Origin: Gilvimarinus agarilyticus
Lineage (GTDB): Bacteria; Pseudomonadota; Gammaproteobacteria; Pseudomonadales; Cellvibrionaceae
Reading direction: 5' to 3'
Length of the DNA: 64,000 nucleotides
Assembly (NCBI RefSeq): GCF_000832015.1
Contig: NZ_JXCJ01000001.1
Span: forward strand, 2,821,899 to 2,885,898
Under the pieces are notes generated by a model, which was not told the DNA's origin, made no database searches, and saw only the letters and a program-made list of their open reading frames with translations. The translations under genes were made by a program, and so were the position numbers. Below, piece after piece: positions 49,800-58,499 of this stretch; positions within the stretch are counted from its first letter, which is position 1, and every line of letters starts with the position of its first letter.

Positions 49800-51611
49800 T
49801 CAAGCCGTGTCACTGCCCAGCACCGTCGCCGGCACCCGTCGACGCGAAACAAATAACTGTGATCCACCCAGCTCTTTGGCCCGGTGCTTGGCATCGGCTA
49901 ACATCACAGCAACATGGTGGTGGGTCATATTTCGGCTCGGGTCGGGGTGCACACAGCCAATAGCCAACGTCAGCGGGCCGTAGCGCCGCCGCCGGCCCTC
50001 GCGGTCAGGCGTCCAATAATCACGCTGCGCGGCACTCAAGCGCTGCTCAACCTCTAATGCAAAGCTCTCGAGTAAGCGCTGACAGCGCTCTCGCCAATCG
50101 GAGCTTTGCAGCACCACGACAAAGTCATCGCCACCCACGTGGCCAACAAAGTCACAGGCCGGATCTACTGCATCGCACAGCAATTGCCCGAGCATTATGA
50201 TGACATCATCGCCACAGCTGTAACCAAAGGCATCGTTAAAGGGCTTAAAGTGATTAATATCACAGTAGGCAACGACAAAGTCAGCGCGCTGCCCCAGTAA
50301 CCGGTCAATCCATTCGTAAAGAGGGACATTACCCGGCAATCCAGACAAGGGGTTGGAGTGACGCGCGGCGCGCAGCTTTTCATCGGCAATGCTACGCAAT
50401 AGGCGGCGGACCTTAACAACGCCCACATAGCGGCCCTGCTCTTGCACCAGAATATCCACACTTAAGTTTTGTGCCGGATCTTCAGTCACGAGCCGTCCGG
50501 CCGCGTGCAGCTCAGCATCAATATCCATCGTTAGCGTGCGCGGACTAATAAACTCGGCGATAGGCTTATTGGCATGAAGCTCGTAGGAGTAGCGCCAGGA
50601 AAACGTATTTAGCAACTCGGCACGACTGATCATACCCACGGGGGCCGCATTGTCATCAACCACCGGTAAACTGCTTATGCGCACGTCGGCACGCAGCATG
50701 TTCACCACATCGGCCGCAGGTAAACCAGGGCTAATAGCCGCCTCATAAACAGTCACCTCCCGCAGAGTTTGGCGGAAAGGGTCGTGCGAGCGCGGCGCTG
50801 TGGGTGCAATTGCGATATGAGATGGCACATCGAGCGGCGGCTGGCTTGCGGGCCGGGCCAGATAAAAGCCCTGCATATATTCCACGCCGAGTGCCGCCAA
50901 GGTGGTAAATTCTTGCTCGGTTTCAATCCCCTCGGCGATCACCTTGTTGCCAATTCGCTGGGCAATATCCAGCATAAACCGCACAAATTCACGCTTTACC
51001 GCACTGCACTCCACCCCGCTAATAAAGTGCCGATCGATTTTGACGTAGTCGGGGTTGATCTCGCTCCAGATCCGCAGCCCGGCGTAACCCGCGCCTAAGT
51101 CATCAATGGCCACTGCAAAACCCTGACGCTGAAAGTGCTCGCAGGCATCGCGCAGTAAGTCGCAATCTTCCATGGGTTGTTTTTCGGTGAGTTCAAACAC
51201 GACGCGCTCGGGACTTAAATTGAGCCGCCGTAGAATCGCCAAAGTCACACCATCGCGGTAGTGACTGTCGGTAAACGACAAAGGCGACATGTTTAAAAAT
51301 AATTTGCCCGGTAGCTGCTGTTTTACAAAGTTTTGGCAAGCCACCTCACGACAGGCATACTCTAAACGCGCCAGCGCACCCAGCTCGGCGGCCACGCTAA
51401 ACAGCTGATCGGGGCGCTCCAGCGCGCTGCCCTGCGGACCTCGCGCCAGCGCCTCATAGCCGATAATACTGTGACTATTTATATTGATGATCGGCTGGAA
51501 CACGACTCTGAGCTGTTTGCCCGCAATAATAGAGTGCAACAGCGCTTCAGCCCGAGACAAGCTGCCGGATAAAGTACTCAGTGGCGATGATGACGTTGGC
51601 GGATTTTGCAT
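49800..51611 (-). CDS. EAL-CBS-CBS-GGDEF c-di-GMP signalling protein
   Basis: 603 residues from ATG 51611 (the frame extends further but into the divergent cmoA promoter). Order: EAL domain (about 15-265), a CBS pair (about 285-405), GGDEF domain (about 420-590). The EAL part has YEALAR, NMSP, ELTEK, DDLGAGYAGL, KIDRHF, AEGIE and MQGFYLARP, so it should be an active phosphodiesterase. The GGDEF signature reads VGGDDF, with Asp in place of Glu, and the RxxD inhibitory site is absent. No membrane helix, so it is cytosolic; the CBS pair may sense an adenine nucleotide. Confidence 0.9.
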   Translation of the reverse strand: MQNPPTSSSPLSTLSGSLSRAEALLHSIIAGKQLRVVFQPIININSHSIIGYEALARGPQGSALERPDQLFSVAAELGALARLEYACREVACQNFVKQQLPGKLFLNMSPLSFTDSHYRDGVTLAILRRLNLSPERVVFELTEKQPMEDCDLLRDACEHFQRQGFAVAIDDLGAGYAGLRIWSEINPDYVKIDRHFISGVECSAVKREFVRFMLDIAQRIGNKVIAEGIETEQEFTTLAALGVEYMQGFYLARPASQPPLDVPSHIAIAPTAPRSHDPFRQTLREVTVYEAAISPGLPAADVVNMLRADVRISSLPVVDDNAAPVGMISRAELLNTFSWRYSYELHANKPIAEFISPRTLTMDIDAELHAAGRLVTEDPAQNLSVDILVQEQGRYVGVVKVRRLLRSIADEKLRAARHSNPLSGLPGNVPLYEWIDRLLGQRADFVVAYCDINHFKPFNDAFGYSCGDDVIIMLGQLLCDAVDPACDFVGHVGGDDFVVVLQSSDWRERCQRLLESFALEVEQRLSAAQRDYWTPDREGRRRRYGPLTLAIGCVHPDPSRNMTHHHVAVMLADAKHRAKELGGSQLFVSRRRVPATVLGSDTA

Positions 51612-51750
51612 TGCGGCATTATCGGCACGGCAGATGACAAATATGTGACAACTCACCCGCCGACAATTGAGCCAAACCGCCGAGCAGGCTAGAATGCCTG
51701 CGCCCCGTGTGGGCAACCGCTATTTCGTTTTCGCCCGAGACACAGCACCG

Positions 51751-52485
51751 ATGACCGAGCCCAGAGATACCCTATACGCCAATCCGCTAGCGCAGGTGGA
51801 CAGTTTCAGCTTTGACCAGCAAGTGGTCGATGTCTTCCCCGATATGATCAAGCGCTCGGTGCCTGGGTACCCCACCATTGTGAACATGATCGGCTCCCTT
51901 GCCGAGCGCTATGTGACCGCGGGCAGCCACTGCTACGATTTGGGCTGCTCACTGGGGGCCGCGACGCTGGCCATGCGCCACCGTATCCAAAATGCCAACT
52001 GTAAAATTATCGCGGTGGATAACTCTCCCGCAATGATCCAGCGGGCCCGGCAAGTCATTGCCGCCGATGGTCAGGATGAGGTCCCGGTAGAGTTTATTGA
52101 AGGGCGGATTCAGGATGTCACCATCGAGCACGGCTCGTTAGCCGTGCTCAACTTCACCTTACAGTTTATTGACGTGGCCGAGCGCCCCGCACTCTTAAAC
52201 ACGATTTGTAACGGCCTAAACCCTGGCGGCGTATTAATCCTGTCCGAGAAGGTTGCCTTTGAAGACAAACCCCATGAGGAGCTGATGACCGAATTGCACC
52301 ACAACTTTAAGCGCGCCAATGGTTACAGCGACCTGGAGATTGCCCAAAAACGTGCCGCCATCGAGAACGTTTTGCTGCCCGAATCGCTCGCGGCGCACCG
52401 CGAGCGTCTGCGTGCCGCAGGCTTTTCCAGCGTCGACGTCTGGTTTCAGTGCCTTAACTTTGCCTCTATCATCGCAATCAAATGA
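51751..52485 (+). CDS. cmoA: Carboxy-S-adenosyl-L-methionine synthase
   Basis: Makes carboxy-SAM from SAM and prephenate for the modification of wobble uridine-34 to cmo5U. 244 residues from ATG 51751 (MTEPRDTLY), close to E. coli CmoA; the longer open frame adds 28 codons overlapping the divergent gene. SAM-binding [11 protein letters not shown] (about 60) and VDNSPAMI are visible. Its stop overlaps the cmoB start (ATGA). Confidence 0.97.
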   Translation: MTEPRDTLYANPLAQVDSFSFDQQVVDVFPDMIKRSVPGYPTIVNMIGSLAERYVTAGSHCYDLGCSLGAATLAMRHRIQNANCKIIAVDNSPAMIQRARQVIAADGQDEVPVEFIEGRIQDVTIEHGSLAVLNFTLQFIDVAERPALLNTICNGLNPGGVLILSEKVAFEDKPHEELMTELHHNFKRANGYSDLEIAQKRAAIENVLLPESLAAHRERLRAAGFSSVDVWFQCLNFASIIAIK

Positions 52486-53453
52486 TTACGTTTAACGAGC
52501 TTTTGGATTTTATACAAAACCACGAGACGCTCCACCCGTGGGCCGACACGCTAACGCGGGATATCGAGCGTGGACTCGACCCCAATCGTTTTGGCGATTT
52601 ACCCGGCTGGCTTACCACGCTCGACAGCCTACCTAACATCGAACCTGGCTCGATTGAACTGCGCGATAGCGTGACGGTAAGCGGAGAAACCGATGCGCAG
52701 GTTATTAGCGAGGCACGTGAAGGCTTGCGCGCGCTCATCCCTTGGCGCAAAGGCCCCTACGGCGTGCACGGTATTGAGATCGACACAGAGTGGCGCTCCG
52801 ACTGGAAGTGGCAGCGTATTCGCGACAAAATCGCCCCACTTAAGCATCGGCTGGTTTTGGACGTAGGTTGCGGTAACGGATACCACGGTTGGCGCATGCT
52901 CGGCGATGGTGCCAAGCGCGTGATCGGCATCGACCCGTCACCGCGATTTGTGGTGCAGTTTCAGGCCATTAAACATTTCTTTGGCCAACACTACCCCATT
53001 GATGTGCTTCCGCTGGGTATCGAGCACTTACCCACAGAGCTTGGCACCTTTGATACGACCTTTTCGATGGGCGTGTTCTACCACCGCCGCTCGCCCATGG
53101 ATCACCTGCGCGAGCTCAAAGCGACGTTGCGCCCGGGCGGACAACTCGTCTTAGAAACCCTGATTATTGAGGGGGACGAGGGCGAGGTACTGGTACCCGA
53201 AAATCGCTACGCCATGATGCGCAATGTATGGTTTTTACCCAGCGCCCCCACCATGCTTAGCTGGATGCGCAAATGCGGGTTACGTAACCCGCGAGTAGTG
53301 GATATCTGCACCACAACTCTGGAAGAGCAGCGCAGCACCGACTGGATGCACTTTCACTCGCTGGATAAGTTTCTTGACCCCGACAACCCCGCCTTAACAG
53401 TCGAGGGGCACCCGGCCCCGGTACGGGCCGTATTTTTAGCAGAAGCGCCTTAG
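52482..53453 (+). CDS. cmoB: tRNA U34 carboxymethyltransferase
   Basis: Uses carboxy-SAM from CmoA to carboxymethylate 5-hydroxyuridine at tRNA position 34, giving cmo5U. 323 residues, the E. coli length. Class I methyltransferase core with [14 protein letters not shown] (about 125) and GIDPSPRFV, and the family-specific W and Y residues in GVFYHRRSP. Directly coupled to cmoA. It is convergent with the flavodoxin gene. Confidence 0.97.
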   Translation: MITFNELLDFIQNHETLHPWADTLTRDIERGLDPNRFGDLPGWLTTLDSLPNIEPGSIELRDSVTVSGETDAQVISEAREGLRALIPWRKGPYGVHGIEIDTEWRSDWKWQRIRDKIAPLKHRLVLDVGCGNGYHGWRMLGDGAKRVIGIDPSPRFVVQFQAIKHFFGQHYPIDVLPLGIEHLPTELGTFDTTFSMGVFYHRRSPMDHLRELKATLRPGGQLVLETLIIEGDEGEVLVPENRYAMMRNVWFLPSAPTMLSWMRKCGLRNPRVVDICTTTLEEQRSTDWMHFHSLDKFLDPDNPALTVEGHPAPVRAVFLAEAP

Positions 53454-53467
53454 TCGATCGGCAGGCG

Positions 53468-54001
53468 CTAGTCGCCCAGAGATAGCGGTGTATCCAAACC
53501 GAACTCACGATGGATTTGCTCGCACCAGCGGTCGAGGCGCTCACTGGTTAAATCTTCTTGCTGGTCTTCATCGATCGCCAAGCCGACAAACTGCCCATCG
53601 CACTCGGCTTTAGAGGCGTCATACTCGTAGCCATCGGTGGGCCAGTAGCCAATGCGTACCGGGTTATGCTGCGCGATTACCTCGTGCATCATACCCATCG
53701 CATCGAGAAAATAATCGCCATAGCCAAACTGATCACCCAAACCGAACAGTGCAATGGTTTTATCGCTAAAATCGATATCGCCCAGATCGTCCCAAAACTC
53801 CTCCCAATCCGACTGAATCTGCCCGAAATCCCACGTGGGTATACCGAGAATAATTCGCTCGTATTGCGTAAATTCCAGCTGGGTTACATCAGCGATATCG
53901 TGCACATCCACAACGTCAGCGCCCATGCGCTTTTGAATACGCATCGCAACGGCCTCGGTATTGCCTTCATCACTGCCGAAAAAAAGCCCTATAATGGCCA
54001 C
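53468..54001 (-). CDS. fldA: Flavodoxin
   Basis: 177-residue long-chain flavodoxin, an FMN electron carrier for flavodoxin-dependent enzymes. From GTG 54001 with AGG upstream; the open frame runs 66 codons further but family proteins begin with AIIGLFFGSDEGNTE, the phosphate-binding loop for FMN. The aromatic stackers are in PTWDFGQIQ (Trp near 57) and GDQFGYGDYF (Tyr near 94). The acidic surface fits its function. Convergent with cmoB. Confidence 0.95.
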   Translation of the reverse strand: MAIIGLFFGSDEGNTEAVAMRIQKRMGADVVDVHDIADVTQLEFTQYERIILGIPTWDFGQIQSDWEEFWDDLGDIDFSDKTIALFGLGDQFGYGDYFLDAMGMMHEVIAQHNPVRIGYWPTDGYEYDASKAECDGQFVGLAIDEDQQEDLTSERLDRWCEQIHREFGLDTPLSLGD

Positions 54002-54095
54002 AGAAGTACCTATATAACTAACGAGTAAGTAAAACAGCGCGCGAATTTTCCCAGCTATTTCAAGGTCGTGCAAGCAGCATGTAAACTTGCAACTG

Positions 54096-54112
54096 AGGTT
54101 AAGAAAGGTTAA
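54096..54112 (+). promoter_or_regulatory. Direct repeat upstream of the cpxR-like gene
   Basis: AGGTTAA occurs at 54096-54102 and 54106-54112, a period of ten bases or one helical turn. OmpR-family regulators bind such tandem sites, and GTTAA-N5-GTTAA is close to the CpxR box GTAAA-N5-GTAAA. About 87-103 bases before the regulator start codon, so autoregulation is plausible. Confidence 0.4.
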
Positions 54113-54198
54113 TAAGTGAGAGCGGCCCATGACAGCAACCGCGCACTGTTGCACACTTGCGGCGGCCAGCGCGCCAGAATAACCAGTAAGAGGTCCCA

Positions 54199-54924
54199 AT
54201 GACAGATATTCTACTGATTGACGACGATAAAGAACTCTCAGAACTGCTTCAGGAGTACCTCAGCTCGGAAGGCTTTACCGTCACGGCCGCCTACGACGGT
54301 GACCAGGCGCTAGAAATGGCGGGCGAGAACCAGTACTCCGCGATGATTCTCGATGTCATGCTGCCTCGCCACAGCGGTTTTGATGTACTCAAAAAATTAC
54401 GTCAACAGGCCGACCTCGGGCAACAAAACACACCGGTTATTATGCTGACCGCCAAAGGCGACACCATCGACCGGGTTATTGGCCTGGAAATCGGCGCCGA
54501 CGACTACTTACCCAAACCCTGTGACCCACGCGAGCTGGTTGCCCGCTTGCGCGCGGTGCTGCGCCGCACCGCAAACAGCGCGCAAACACTACCCGAAACC
54601 AGTGATCTGGAAGTCGATAAACTACTGTTACAAATCGGTAGCCGCGCCGCCTACTGGCAAGACACCTTATTACCACTAACCGGCACAGAGTTCAGCGTGC
54701 TGGAACTGTTGGTTCGTCAGGCAGGCCAGGTTATCAGTAAAGACGAGCTCACCGAGCAGGCGCTGGGGCGCAAACTCACCCCCTACGATCGCAGCATCGA
54801 TGTGCACGTTAGCAACATCCGTAAAAAGCTCGCCAGCGCCGGGGCCGGCAAAGATCAAATCATCAACGTACGTGGCGCCGGCTATATGCTAACCCGCACG
54901 AGCGAAACCCAGCAGCGCGGATGA
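54199..54924 (+). CDS. cpxR: OmpR-family response regulator, CpxR-like
   Basis: 241 residues: receiver domain with the acidic pocket D8-D10, phosphoacceptor Asp52, Lys in PKPCDP (about 106) and a winged-helix DNA-binding domain (about 135-235). The C-terminal stretch ALGRKLTPYDRSIDVHVSNIRKKL (seen as RKLTPYDRSIDVH) is typical of CpxR/RstA. Its stop overlaps the kinase start (ATGA). The symbol is a subgroup call, not proven. Confidence 0.88.
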   Translation: MTDILLIDDDKELSELLQEYLSSEGFTVTAAYDGDQALEMAGENQYSAMILDVMLPRHSGFDVLKKLRQQADLGQQNTPVIMLTAKGDTIDRVIGLEIGADDYLPKPCDPRELVARLRAVLRRTANSAQTLPETSDLEVDKLLLQIGSRAAYWQDTLLPLTGTEFSVLELLVRQAGQVISKDELTEQALGRKLTPYDRSIDVHVSNIRKKLASAGAGKDQIINVRGAGYMLTRTSETQQRG

Positions 54925-56330
54925 CTCGGCTTTACCTTCGGGTCTTCCTCACCTTTTGGTGCATCACGGCCGTGATTATTGTCACTACCAACGTGATTGT
55001 TCACTGGCGTGGCGACAACCCCGATAATACCCTGCAACAACTGCGCGGCGGTCAGGAATACGAGCCAGCGCAACGTTTTTTGTTTCAGATGGCCGGCTCC
55101 ATCGTCAACCGTAATTCGGCTCAGGTGCTGGCAGACATGCGCGCCATGCCCGAGTGGAGCCGTCGGTATTTCTATATCGTTGATTCTCATAACGAAGATT
55201 TACTCGGTCGCCCGCTGCCCGAAGGCGTGCAGTATTTAATCCCCAAAATCTCACCCAGCCACCCGTTTAATAAAGTCGTCGGCGACAGCCATAAAACCTG
55301 GGGCCGCCACGTAACCCTTAACGATGGCAAAAGCCTCAAAGTGTTTACCATTTCATCCGGGCAAGGCGCTAAAACTTCCGGCGACATTGTCTGGCAGCTG
55401 TTTATAAACAATATTTGGCCCCTACTACTGGCTTCAATTTTGGTCAGCGGCACCGCCTGTTTTTTTCTTGCGCGGCACTTTGCCCACGGGCTTTCTACTC
55501 TGCAAAAAGCTACCCGCAGTATCGCCAAGGGCGACCTGAGTGTGCGCATTAGCCAGCGTTTTAACAATCGTCGCGATGAAATCGCCTCCCTCGCCCACGA
55601 CTTTGATCATATGACCGAGCGCTTACAGCGCGCTATGGCCGAGCAAAAGCGACTAATAAAAGATGTCTCCCACGAGCTGCGCACTCCCCTGGCCCGCCTT
55701 CAGGTAGCACTTGCCTTAGCCCAGCAACGCAGTACCGGAGAAGTGGATCGTGAGCTGGCCCGCATTAAGCAAGCGGCTGACTACCTGAATGACGTCATTA
55801 CCGATATTTTGGCCCTGCCGGTATTGGACGACGGCGGTTGGACGCTCGATGACACCACGGACGTGGTGGCTTTATTGCGAGCACTGGACGAGAGCCTGCA
55901 GCCCGAAGCCGCGCGCAGTCATATTACGCTGCGACTACAGCTACCCGTCGAGGAGGCCCTGCTGCCCACCCACGGCAATATGCTGTACGGCGTTTTTGAT
56001 AACGTGACCCGTAATGCGATGCGCTACACGCCCGCCGGCGGCACCATTACCACCGAGCTCTCCCTAACAGACTCGGCATATCAAATACAGATTAAAGATA
56101 CGGGCCCGGGCGTCGCAGCGGACCAGCTCAGCGACATATTCCAGCCTTTTTACCGAACCGACCAAGCGCGCGACCGAGAGAGCGGTGGCTACGGCTTAGG
56201 GCTGGCCATCGCCCAGCGCACCACCGCCTTACACGGTGGCCATATAGTGGCTGAAAATCGCTCCGAGGGCGGTCTGTGTGTGACTATCAGCTTACCCTAT
56301 CAGGCCGACGGCAAAGCCATCGACGCTTAG
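54921..56330 (+). CDS. cpxA: Membrane sensor histidine kinase, CpxA-like
   Basis: 469 residues. Helix 1 (about 7-30), a periplasmic sensor domain (about 31-168), helix 2 (about 169-188), HAMP (about 190-240), then the dimerisation domain with the H-box VSHELRTPLARLQ and phosphoacceptor His251, and the ATPase domain with N (NVTRNAMRY), G1 (DTGPGV) and G2 (GYGLGLAI) boxes. Cognate of the regulator it overlaps. The periplasmic part shows no domain I can name; no cpxP-like gene is nearby. Confidence 0.88.
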   Translation: MTRLYLRVFLTFWCITAVIIVTTNVIVHWRGDNPDNTLQQLRGGQEYEPAQRFLFQMAGSIVNRNSAQVLADMRAMPEWSRRYFYIVDSHNEDLLGRPLPEGVQYLIPKISPSHPFNKVVGDSHKTWGRHVTLNDGKSLKVFTISSGQGAKTSGDIVWQLFINNIWPLLLASILVSGTACFFLARHFAHGLSTLQKATRSIAKGDLSVRISQRFNNRRDEIASLAHDFDHMTERLQRAMAEQKRLIKDVSHELRTPLARLQVALALAQQRSTGEVDRELARIKQAADYLNDVITDILALPVLDDGGWTLDDTTDVVALLRALDESLQPEAARSHITLRLQLPVEEALLPTHGNMLYGVFDNVTRNAMRYTPAGGTITTELSLTDSAYQIQIKDTGPGVAADQLSDIFQPFYRTDQARDRESGGYGLGLAIAQRTTALHGGHIVAENRSEGGLCVTISLPYQADGKAIDA

Positions 56331-56482
56331 CCAGCGCCCGTGACAACACTTTGACTACCGGCAAACATCTTCCGCCAGCGCCCCCCGAAACCGACAAAAA
56401 CATGACACCAGGAATTTAACAGCTGACCTAAAATACCGCCAAGCTACTGTAATATAACAACAAAATAGAACTCGCCCGAGCT

Positions 56483-56498
56483 TGGCACAAAAATCGCA
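56483..56498 (+). promoter_or_regulatory. Candidate sigma-54 promoter of the diguanylate cyclase gene
   Basis: TGGCACAAAAATCGCA fits TGGCACR-N4-TTGCW with a single mismatch (C for the second T of the -12 box) and has the invariant GG-N10-GC spacing. About 70 bases upstream of the ATG at 56568. Confidence 0.42.
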
Positions 56499-56567
56499 AT
56501 AGTCACTCCCAAGATTATAACTTGGCAAGCCGGGCCTATCGCCCGAGCGGGAATTGAGCGCACTGTT

Positions 56568-57524
56568 ATGCGAGATTTGTCTTCCTCTGGTGGTATTCAA
56601 GCACTGTCCAACGGACCAGCGGTAAACGCTGCTGCCGCTGAGCTGTTGCAGTCGCGCACAAAGCTCGCTCACGCGCTGCAAACCTCACTCGACACCCACA
56701 CCATCATTCGCCTGTTTTTTGAGCACGCGCAAGGAATGGTTAATTTTAGCGGCCTGCGCTACTGCGCGAACTCCGGCAGCCAGGAAGAGGCCCTACAGAT
56801 AGGCCGGCAATCGACTCATCAGTGCCATTACACCATGCGCCTGGCTGACCAGCGCCTTGGGGAGCTCACTTTCTACCGCCGCCAGCGTTTCAGCGAGCCG
56901 GAGCAGCAAACCCTTGAAACTCTGTTGGCATCACTCGCGTTCCCACTGCGCAACGCCCAGCAATATCAAGACGCGCTACAGCTCGCGCTGATCGATCCGC
57001 TCACTCGCGTGGGTAACCGCACCGCACTTGATAACGCGCTAGAGCGCGAACGGCAACTACTTATACGTAACGGCGAGCCTTTTGCTTTAATTTTAATCGA
57101 CATCGACCACTTTAAACACATTAATGACCAGCACGGACACCGACGTGGTGACAAAGTCATTTGCACCGTGGCCGAAACCATCGATCAGGTTAGCCGTGGC
57201 ACGGATATGACGTTTCGTTACGGAGGAGAAGAGTTTGCCCTGCTACTTAGCGGCACAGGAGCTTCGGGGGCGTTGATTTCTGCCGAGCGCGTACGGCGTG
57301 CTATAGAAGCACTGCACATCACCCATGATGAAGCCATCATTCGCCCCACCATCAGCTTAGGCGTTAGCGCCTGTATAAACGCCGAGGAAACAGCCGGCTT
57401 GTTGGTCGATCGCGCCGACCTTGCGCTTTACCGCGCCAAAGCCTCCGGACGCAACCGCAGCTGCTGTGAGCCACCGGTACCGGACCTTGCTAGCGTGGTA
57501 AACGCCGGCAAGAGCCAGCGCTAA
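56568..57524 (+). CDS. GGDEF diguanylate cyclase with GAF-like sensor domain
   Basis: 318 residues, cytosolic. The first half (about 25-140) is helical then sheet, like a GAF domain, with no membrane helix. The second half is a complete GGDEF domain: DIDHFKHINDQHGH (about 178-191), the active-site RYGGEEF, and the RGTD inhibitory site five residues before it. It should make c-di-GMP with product feedback. It stands 240 bp downstream of the cpxRA-like pair, and convergent with rluB. Confidence 0.93.
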   Translation: MRDLSSSGGIQALSNGPAVNAAAAELLQSRTKLAHALQTSLDTHTIIRLFFEHAQGMVNFSGLRYCANSGSQEEALQIGRQSTHQCHYTMRLADQRLGELTFYRRQRFSEPEQQTLETLLASLAFPLRNAQQYQDALQLALIDPLTRVGNRTALDNALERERQLLIRNGEPFALILIDIDHFKHINDQHGHRRGDKVICTVAETIDQVSRGTDMTFRYGGEEFALLLSGTGASGALISAERVRRAIEALHITHDEAIIRPTISLGVSACINAEETAGLLVDRADLALYRAKASGRNRSCCEPPVPDLASVVNAGKSQR

Positions 57525-57542
57525 AGTACCTACAGAGGCGTG

Positions 57543-58469
57543 CTAACGGCGTGGGCCTTTTTTCAGACGTGGTGGCTTGCGCCCCTTACCGGCGCGTAAT
57601 TTGCGCTCGTGACGCTCACGCTGCATGGTGGCCTCGCGGCTCGATTTAGGCTTGGCACCCCGCTCCACCTCGAGCCCTGCTGTCTGACACAAGTCGGCGA
57701 TCTCACGGTAATCAAGCTCCAGCCATTGGCCTACCCGCACGTGTGAGGGAATAAAAATATTGCCGTAACGTACCCGCTTGAGGCGGCTTACACGTACCCC
57801 CTGACTTTCCCAAAGGCGCCTAACCTCGCGGTTGCGCCCCTCCATTACCACGCAATAAAACCAGCGGTTGCGGGACTCTCCGGCGCCGTCAACGATATCG
57901 GTAAAGCGGGCAACACCGTCGTCCAGCATGACGCCTTCAAGTAGGCGCTTGCGCATATCGTCGTCGACGTCACCCTGGATACGCACCAGATACTCACGGT
58001 CGATAACCGATGAAGGGTGCATCAGCTTATTCGCCAGGTCACCGTCGTTAGTAAAGAGCAGTAAACCGCTGGTGTTAAAATCCAACCGGCCCACCGAAAT
58101 CCAACGCTCGCCCGATATTTTGGGCAGGGCCTGATACACCGTGCGACGCCCTTCGGGGTCGTGTCGCGAACAAATTTCACCTTCGGGCTTGTTATACAAG
58201 ATAACGCGCCGTTTAGAGGCATCTTTTTGCGCCGATACCGGCTTGCCCCGCAAGGTAATTTTATCGCTTTCGGTAACGCGATCACCCAATGTGGCCACGC
58301 GATCATTGACACTGACCTCGCCTGCCGAGATGGCGCGCTCCATCTCGCGCCGCGAGCCACATCCGGCACGCGCGAGGACTTTTTGCAGCTTTTCATCCGT
58401 CGCGGGCGCAATTGCGTCGGCCGGCTTGGCCGCCTCGTCCGGATTGTGATCTGGTGTTCGTTTTGCCAT
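57543..58469 (-). CDS. rluB: 23S rRNA pseudouridine2605 synthase
   Basis: RsuA-family pseudouridine synthase that modifies a uridine in helix 93 of 23S rRNA. 308 residues: S4 RNA-binding domain (about 28-75), catalytic domain with Asp in GRLDFNTSGLLL (about 125), and a basic C-terminal tail RKPPRLKKGPRR. RluB rather than RluE/F because of this tail and because it follows scpAB, the usual context. The gene begins 30 bp after scpB. Confidence 0.95.
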   Translation of the reverse strand: MAKRTPDHNPDEAAKPADAIAPATDEKLQKVLARAGCGSRREMERAISAGEVSVNDRVATLGDRVTESDKITLRGKPVSAQKDASKRRVILYNKPEGEICSRHDPEGRRTVYQALPKISGERWISVGRLDFNTSGLLLFTNDGDLANKLMHPSSVIDREYLVRIQGDVDDDMRKRLLEGVMLDDGVARFTDIVDGAGESRNRWFYCVVMEGRNREVRRLWESQGVRVSRLKRVRYGNIFIPSHVRVGQWLELDYREIADLCQTAGLEVERGAKPKSSREATMQRERHERKLRAGKGRKPPRLKKGPRR

Positions 58470-58499
58470 AAATAGTTCGCTGGGGTGGGCGCCGCAGGA

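Noticed and set aside
54002..54199. N-terminal extension of flavodoxin by 66 codons
   Set aside because: Flavodoxins begin at AIIGLFFGSDEGNTE; the extension overlaps the regulator promoter.
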